From: CAADGU01 sp964581605
GTDB lineage: Bacteria > Chloroflexota > Anaerolineae > Promineifilales > Promineifilaceae
Reading direction: 5' to 3'
Assembly: GCA_964581605.1 (NCBI GenBank)
Contig: CAZOPF010000114.1
Coordinates: forward strand, 1 to 17,267
Length of the DNA stretch: 17,267 nt
Shown piece after piece: positions 13,810 through 17,267 of the stretch (position 1 is its first letter; every line of letters begins with the position of its first letter). A program made the position numbers and the translations under genes. Below the pieces are notes generated by a model that saw nothing but the letters and a program-made list of their open reading frames with translations, ran no database searches and was not told the origin of the DNA.

Positions 13810-13848
13810 TGGTATGGTCGTGACAAGACAATAGCTCACCCCATACCA
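13810..13848 (+). promoter_or_regulatory. Inverted repeat in the ABC ATPase leader
   Basis: TGGTATGG (13810-13817) and CCATACCA (13841-13848) are perfect 8-bp complements around a 23-nt loop, ending 5 nt before the AAAGGAG ribosome site. It may be an mRNA leader hairpin or an operator with widely spaced half-sites. Confidence 0.4.
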
Positions 13849-13866
13849 ATCCCAAAGGAGAAACGA

Positions 13867-14967
13867 ATGGCAGGTGTAACATACCGACATGTCTACAAAC
13901 GCTTTGGCGACATTACCGTCATCACCGACCTGAACATGGAGATTGCGGATAAAGAATTTGTCGTCTTTGTTGGGCCTTCTGGCTGCGGCAAATCCACCAG
14001 TTTACGCATGTTAGCCGGTTTGGAAGAAGTCTCCGAGGGGGACATCCTCATCGGTGACCGCGTGGTCAACGATGTTCCTCCCAAAGACCGCGACATTGCC
14101 ATGGTTTTCCAGTCCTATGCCCTCTACCCCCACATGAGCGTCTATGACAACATGGCTTTTGGCCTGAAACTGCGTAAAACACCTAAAGCTGAAATTGATC
14201 GCCGCGTTAAGGAGGCGGCCGAAAGTCTGGGGCTAACCCATTTACTGGATCGAAAACCCAAAGCCCTCTCCGGTGGGCAACGGCAGCGTGTGGCCGTGGG
14301 CCGGGCGATTGTGCGCGAACCGGCCGTCTTCCTGATGGACGAACCACTTTCCAACCTGGATGCCAAATTGCGCGTTTCTGCTCGCGCTGAAATCAGCCAA
14401 CTGCACCGTCGCCTGGGCACAACCTTCATCTATGTCACCCATGATCAGGTGGAAGCCATGACGATGGGGGACCGGATTGCGGTGATGAGCGATGGGTTAT
14501 TGCAGCAGATTGACACCCCACGTAACCTGTATAACACGCCCGGCAATGTCTTTGTGGCTGGTTTCATTGGCAGCCCCAGCATGAACTTCTTTGATGCCAC
14601 GCTGGTCAGTGAAGAAGGCAAACTGTTTGTTGATACCGGCGACTTCCGGGTGCATGTGCCCGAAGAACGCAAACAAGCTATGAGCAGTTATGTGGGCAAA
14701 GAGGTGATCTTTGGGATGCGGCCAGAACATCTGCACGCACCCCAATATGCCCCACCGGGCATTGATGCCTCTCCGGTAGAAGGCATAGTGGAAGTGGTGG
14801 AATTGCTCGGCCATGAATTACATTTGTATGTGAATGCGGGCAAGAACAGCATGGTCGCCACCGTAGACACCCGCCTGCAAGTGAACACCGGCAATCAGGT
14901 GCAGTTGGTGATGGATATGCACAATATGCACCTGTTTGACAAGACGACGGAATTGGCGATTCGGTAA
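13867..14967 (+). CDS. ugpC: Carbohydrate-type ABC transporter ATPase (MalK/UgpC/MsmX family)
   Basis: The 366-aa product has Walker A GPSGCGKST (36-44), Q-loop Q83 in MVFQSYALYPHM, signature LSGGQRQRV (135-143), Walker B VFLMDEP (155-161), D-loop SNLDAKLR, and switch H193. After about residue 235 comes the regulatory OB-fold region (TOBE) seen in MalK-type proteins, with FGMRPEHL near 282. Such ATPases energise CUT1 sugar importers. No permeases or binding protein flank it, which fits a shared ATPase of the MsmX kind; the permease at 2396 belongs to another family. It has AAAGGAG 6 nt upstream, a strong promoter and an intrinsic terminator, so it is a one-gene unit. No ACGGCCGT octamer is present. 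The exact substrate is unknown. Confidence 0.93.
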   Translation: MAGVTYRHVYKRFGDITVITDLNMEIADKEFVVFVGPSGCGKSTSLRMLAGLEEVSEGDILIGDRVVNDVPPKDRDIAMVFQSYALYPHMSVYDNMAFGLKLRKTPKAEIDRRVKEAAESLGLTHLLDRKPKALSGGQRQRVAVGRAIVREPAVFLMDEPLSNLDAKLRVSARAEISQLHRRLGTTFIYVTHDQVEAMTMGDRIAVMSDGLLQQIDTPRNLYNTPGNVFVAGFIGSPSMNFFDATLVSEEGKLFVDTGDFRVHVPEERKQAMSSYVGKEVIFGMRPEHLHAPQYAPPGIDASPVEGIVEVVELLGHELHLYVNAGKNSMVATVDTRLQVNTGNQVQLVMDMHNMHLFDKTTELAIR

Positions 14968-14993
14968 CTGGATAATGGCGTAATTGGGATATT

Positions 14994-15030
14994 GAGATTG
15001 GAGATTTTTTGGTCTCCAATCTCTTTTTTT
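14994..15030 (+). terminator. Intrinsic terminator of the ABC ATPase gene
   Basis: GAGATTGGAGA (14994-15004) and TCTCCAATCTC (15013-15023) form a perfect 11-bp stem with an 8-nt loop, followed directly by seven T (15024-15030). The next base begins the ATG of the downstream frame. Confidence 0.92.
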
Positions 15031-15378
15031 ATGGCTGAATCACACTTGCAGGTTGGGGATATGTTCCTGGTGCAGTTTGTGTGGCGGCTGCCAAATGGGG
15101 ACATTATTCGCTCTTTGTTTCGGGCAGAAGTGCTGGCGGTGATTGATGCGGCCGAAAAGTATATGGTGCGGCTGCGGGAATTGGTGGCGGGCAGCCAGGA
15201 ATCCAGCACGGGGGAAGGGCGCGATAGGGAGCAGTTTGCTAAACCGTATTGGGCGTTGGTGGTGCGGCTGGTGGGGAGGCGGGTGACGGTGGCCTGGGAA
15301 GTGGCCGACGGCCGTGCCCTGACCATGCGCCTGGCAACTTTAACCGGTGAACATGACTTTTTCCGCCGTTACAATTGA
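15031..15378 (+). CDS. Hypothetical protein of 115 aa
   Basis: I do not recognise this protein. It has alternating beta-strand-like segments (MFLVQFVWRLPNGDIIRSLFRAEVLAVID, then KYMVRLRELV), a polar central part, and WALVVRLVGRRVTVAWEVADGRALTMRLATL near the end; it is soluble with no membrane helix. Coding is supported by an ACGGCCGT octamer at 15308 and by the continuous frame up to the convergent neighbour. The start is doubtful. The ATG at 15031 touches the T-run of a terminator and has no ribosome site, whereas the in-frame ATG at 15061 has AGG and GGGG upstream and would give 105 aa. The 3' end overlaps the enoyl-CoA hydratase gene by 10 nt. Confidence 0.65.
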   Translation: MAESHLQVGDMFLVQFVWRLPNGDIIRSLFRAEVLAVIDAAEKYMVRLRELVAGSQESSTGEGRDREQFAKPYWALVVRLVGRRVTVAWEVADGRALTMRLATLTGEHDFFRRYN

Positions 15379-16157
15379 TTTTCTTGCCAGGCTGGTTTCC
15401 GCTTCTGCAAAAAAGCGCTCATACCCTCCAGTCCTTCATCACTACCGCGCCGTGTGGCGATCAAATTGGCCGTGTAATCCCGCACGTCCTCTTTGGGTCG
15501 CCCGGCAACAGTCCGCACCAGTTGTTTGATGGCGGCCTGTGCCCCTGGCGCGCCCATCAGCAACAGCTCTACCAGCTCTTCAACTTTGCCCTCCAATTCC
15601 GCCTCGCTGACAACATATTGCACCAACCCGACTTCTCTGGCGCGTTCGGCTGAAAAGCGCTCGCCGGTCAGAAAGAGTTCACGGCCGTGTGTAGCCCCCA
15701 CTTTGCCCAACACAAACGGCGAAATAACGGCCGGAACCAGGCCCAAATGCACCTCGCTAAAGCTGAACTTTGCTCTATCCACTGCCACCACCATGTCGCA
15801 GCAACTAATGAGGCCAATACCCCCGCCAACGGCCGTGCCATTCACTCGCCCCACCACCGGCTTCTGGCACTGCTCCATCATCAACATCAAATCAAAAATA
15901 GCCTCGGCATCACGAACATTGTCCGCCAATGAAAATTGACCAGCGGCCAACATATGGCTCAAGTCGGCGCCGGCGCAGAAGGTACGGCCGTTGCCCGTCA
16001 GCACCACCACCCGCACCTCATCCCGTGTATTCAGGTCGCGGAACACGGCCGTTAACTCCCGAATCATCTCCGGCGTCAGGGCATTGTGAACCGTTGGCCG
16101 GTTCAACGCCACCGTCAAAACTGCCCCCACCTGCTTCAACTCAATCTCTTCGCTCAT
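15369..16157 (-). CDS. Enoyl-CoA hydratase/isomerase family protein (methylglutaconyl-CoA hydratase-like)
   Basis: The 262-aa product is a crotonase-fold protein of normal length. The oxyanion-hole segments are FCAGADL (60-66) and NGTAVGGG (106-113). E135 in FSFSEVHLGLVPAV corresponds to one catalytic glutamate of crotonase. The second glutamate position reads Gly (GGGIGL rather than GGCEL), as in some methylglutaconyl-CoA hydratases and related members. These act on branched-chain or fatty acyl-CoA thioesters; the substrate here is not certain. The ATG at 16157 has GAGGGG upstream. An ATG at 16208 would add 17 residues translated from a dispersed repeat and was rejected. It is convergent with, and overlaps by 10 nt, the preceding gene. 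Confidence 0.88.
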   Translation of the reverse strand: MSEEIELKQVGAVLTVALNRPTVHNALTPEMIRELTAVFRDLNTRDEVRVVVLTGNGRTFCAGADLSHMLAAGQFSLADNVRDAEAIFDLMLMMEQCQKPVVGRVNGTAVGGGIGLISCCDMVVAVDRAKFSFSEVHLGLVPAVISPFVLGKVGATHGRELFLTGERFSAERAREVGLVQYVVSEAELEGKVEELVELLLMGAPGAQAAIKQLVRTVAGRPKEDVRDYTANLIATRRGSDEGLEGMSAFLQKRKPAWQENQL

Positions 16158-16170
16158 CAACCATTCCCCT

Positions 16171-16230
16171 CGTGATATGTGATGCGTGACACATAAAACT
16201 CCAGTCACGCATCATGTATCACGCATCACG
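16171..16230. repeat. 20-bp inverted repeat upstream of the enoyl-CoA hydratase gene
   Basis: The arm at 16171-16190 (CGTGATATGT...GCGTGAC) pairs with 16204-16223 at 18 of 20 positions around 13 nt; an extra CATCACG ends the element at 16230. Words such as GTGATGCGTGAC and CACGCATCACG relate it to the copy at 4986-5020. It lies between ftsH and the enoyl-CoA hydratase gene. Confidence 0.65.
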
Positions 16231-16251
16231 TCAAACCAAAACCCCACCAAT

Positions 16252-16273
16252 AAAAAAAGCCCTCCACCCAGGC
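16252..16273 (-). terminator. Probable terminator of ftsH
   Basis: On the reverse strand GCCT...AGGGC can form a short stem with one bulged G and a 6-nt loop, followed directly by seven T, 59 nt beyond the ftsH stop. The stem is short, so the call is moderate. Confidence 0.45.
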
Positions 16274-16331
16274 AAGCAGAGAGCTATTATGCAAATCAGA
16301 CCATCTGGCGGCAAGGCCCATCAATCGGCTA

Positions 16332-17267
16332 TCAATCGGCCATGACCGCCTCGGCCGTTTCCATGACCAACTCGGCCTCCCCACCCACAACAACATTTCC
16401 AGAGAGCATCGGATCATTCATCAACGCTTCAAAAGTATCCCGATCCAACGTTTCCAACTCCATCAACACCTCAACAAGCCGCTCCACGCGCAGCCGATTC
16501 TCGGTAATGATAGTTACGGCCCGCTCATACTGCTCTTCCAGAATCCGTTTCACTTCCTGATCAATCAGGCGTGCCGCCTCTTCACTGTAATCACGCGCCC
16601 CCAACCCATAATCCCGGCCCAGAAACGGGTTGCCACTTTCGTCGCCATAAATGGGCAGCCCCAATTTGTCAGACATGCCAAAGCGCATCACCATCGCCCG
16701 TGCCTGGCGCGTACTTTGCTGCAAATCACCGGATGCGCCCGTCGTCAAACGGCCGAAGAACACCTCTTCCGATGCCCGGCCACCCAACGCCCAGCAGATA
16801 TTGTCCAAAATGAACTCGCGTGAATGTACCATCCGGTCTTCCGGCAAGGACAGCACATAGCCCCCCGCCCGGCCGCGGGGCACAATGGTAATCTTCTGCA
16901 CCGGGTCCGTATTGGGCAAGAAGAAACTGACCACGGCATGGCCCGCCTCATGGTAAGCCACTGTCTCCTTGTCTTCCTGGCTCATCACCCGGCTCTTCTT
17001 TTCTGGCCCCATCGCCACCCGGTCAAAGGCATCCTGAAATTCCAGGCGGCCAATGGTGCGCTTGTCGCGGCGGGCGGCAAAAATGGCCGCTTCATTGAGC
17101 AGATTTTCCAGATCAGCGCCGGAGAAACCGGCCGTCAGCCGGGCAAATTCGCGCATGTCCACTTCTTTGGAAATCGGCTTGCCCCGGGAATGTACCTGCA
17201 AAATCTTTTCGCGCCCCTTGATGTCTGGCAAATCCACAAACACCTTGCGGTCAAACCGGCCCGGCCG
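16332..17267 (-). CDS. ftsH: ATP-dependent zinc metalloprotease FtsH, C-terminal part (cut by window edge)
   Basis: About 311 residues are visible and the frame stays open through the right edge. In order: RPGRFDRK (arginine finger of the second region of homology in the AAA domain), the AAA lid with GFSGADLENLLNEAAIFAAR, the zinc protease motif HEAGH (nt 16938-16952), the TTGASGDLQQSTRQAR segment that supplies the third zinc ligand, and a C-terminal helical region. FtsH is the membrane-bound hexameric protease that degrades damaged membrane proteins and short-lived regulators. The N-terminal membrane helices and Walker motifs lie outside the window. The last residues after LMNDPM (VVVGGEAELVMETAEAVMAD) are a family-variable tail. 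No ACGGCCGT octamer is present in this part. Confidence 0.95.
   Translation of the reverse strand, partial: RPGRFDRKVFVDLPDIKGREKILQVHSRGKPISKEVDMREFARLTAGFSGADLENLLNEAAIFAARRDKRTIGRLEFQDAFDRVAMGPEKKSRVMSQEDKETVAYHEAGHAVVSFFLPNTDPVQKITIVPRGRAGGYVLSLPEDRMVHSREFILDNICWALGGRASEEVFFGRLTTGASGDLQQSTRQARAMVMRFGMSDKLGLPIYGDESGNPFLGRDYGLGARDYSEEAARLIDQEVKRILEEQYERAVTIITENRLRVERLVEVLMELETLDRDTFEALMNDPMLSGNVVVGGEAELVMETAEAVMAD

Noticed and set aside
13741..13866. Search for an insertion-sequence end or DDE remnant after the InsA-like gene
   Set aside because: The stretch holds a promoter and leader for the ABC ATPase; no inverted repeat matching the 5' side and no transposase-like frame was seen.

Overview
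The window is about 17.3 kb of bacterial DNA of moderately high GC, densely coding on both strands. The organism is most likely a member of the Chloroflexota (Anaerolineae-like). This is inferred from gene style only: a secreted protein with the 'FTYQG-LTD-G-PA-G-YDLQF-LYDA' N-terminal domain, a Uma2-family protein, small membrane Ser/Thr kinases, an FHA-winged-helix regulator, and type 2 IPP isomerase beside a polyprenyl synthase. No rRNA or tRNA is present to confirm it. One genome-level signature stands out: the palindromic octamer ACGGCCGT occurs about 36 times by my count, where fewer than one would be expected by chance.

Layout: 1-127 repeat-rich left edge; 128-1651 (-) secreted seven-bladed EAR/EPTP beta-propeller; 1833-2385 (+) BrnT toxin with CopG-type antitoxin; 2396-4057 (+) two-domain ABC permease; 4167-4985 (+) Uma2 protein with a coiled-coil tail; 5002-5850 (-) dTDP-4-dehydrorhamnose reductase; 5851-6206 intergenic with paired hairpins; 6207-7301 (-) sixA and a membrane zinc-ribbon protein; 7470-9344 (+) kinase-like protein, divergent from them; 9446-11547 (+) isoprenoid pair (fni and polyprenyl synthase); 11639-12292 (-) FHA-winged-helix regulator, divergent from 12391-13740 (+) Ser/Thr kinase plus InsA-like DNA-binding protein; 13867-14967 (+) MalK/UgpC-type ATPase with a clear promoter and terminator; 15031-15378 (+) unknown protein; 15369-16157 (-) enoyl-CoA hydratase-like protein; 16332-17267 (-) C-terminal part of FtsH, cut by the window edge.

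Working together: two phospho-signalling neighbourhoods are visible. One is the kinase-like gene facing the zinc-ribbon/sixA pair. The other is an FHA-winged-helix regulator facing a Ser/Thr kinase that is followed at once by a zinc-ribbon/HTH protein. Fni and the polyprenyl synthase form an isoprenoid unit. The ABC permease and the ABC ATPase belong to different transporter families, and neither has its partners here.

Several short palindromic repeat families decorate gene ends. One is a 64-bp inverted-repeat element with two copies, one downstream of the propeller gene and one lying in frame inside the kinase-like gene between its catalytic loop and its metal-binding motif. I regard this element, the ACGGCCGT octamer and the FHA/kinase/InsA-like cluster as the most interesting points. 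No defence island, CRISPR array or complete insertion sequence was found.
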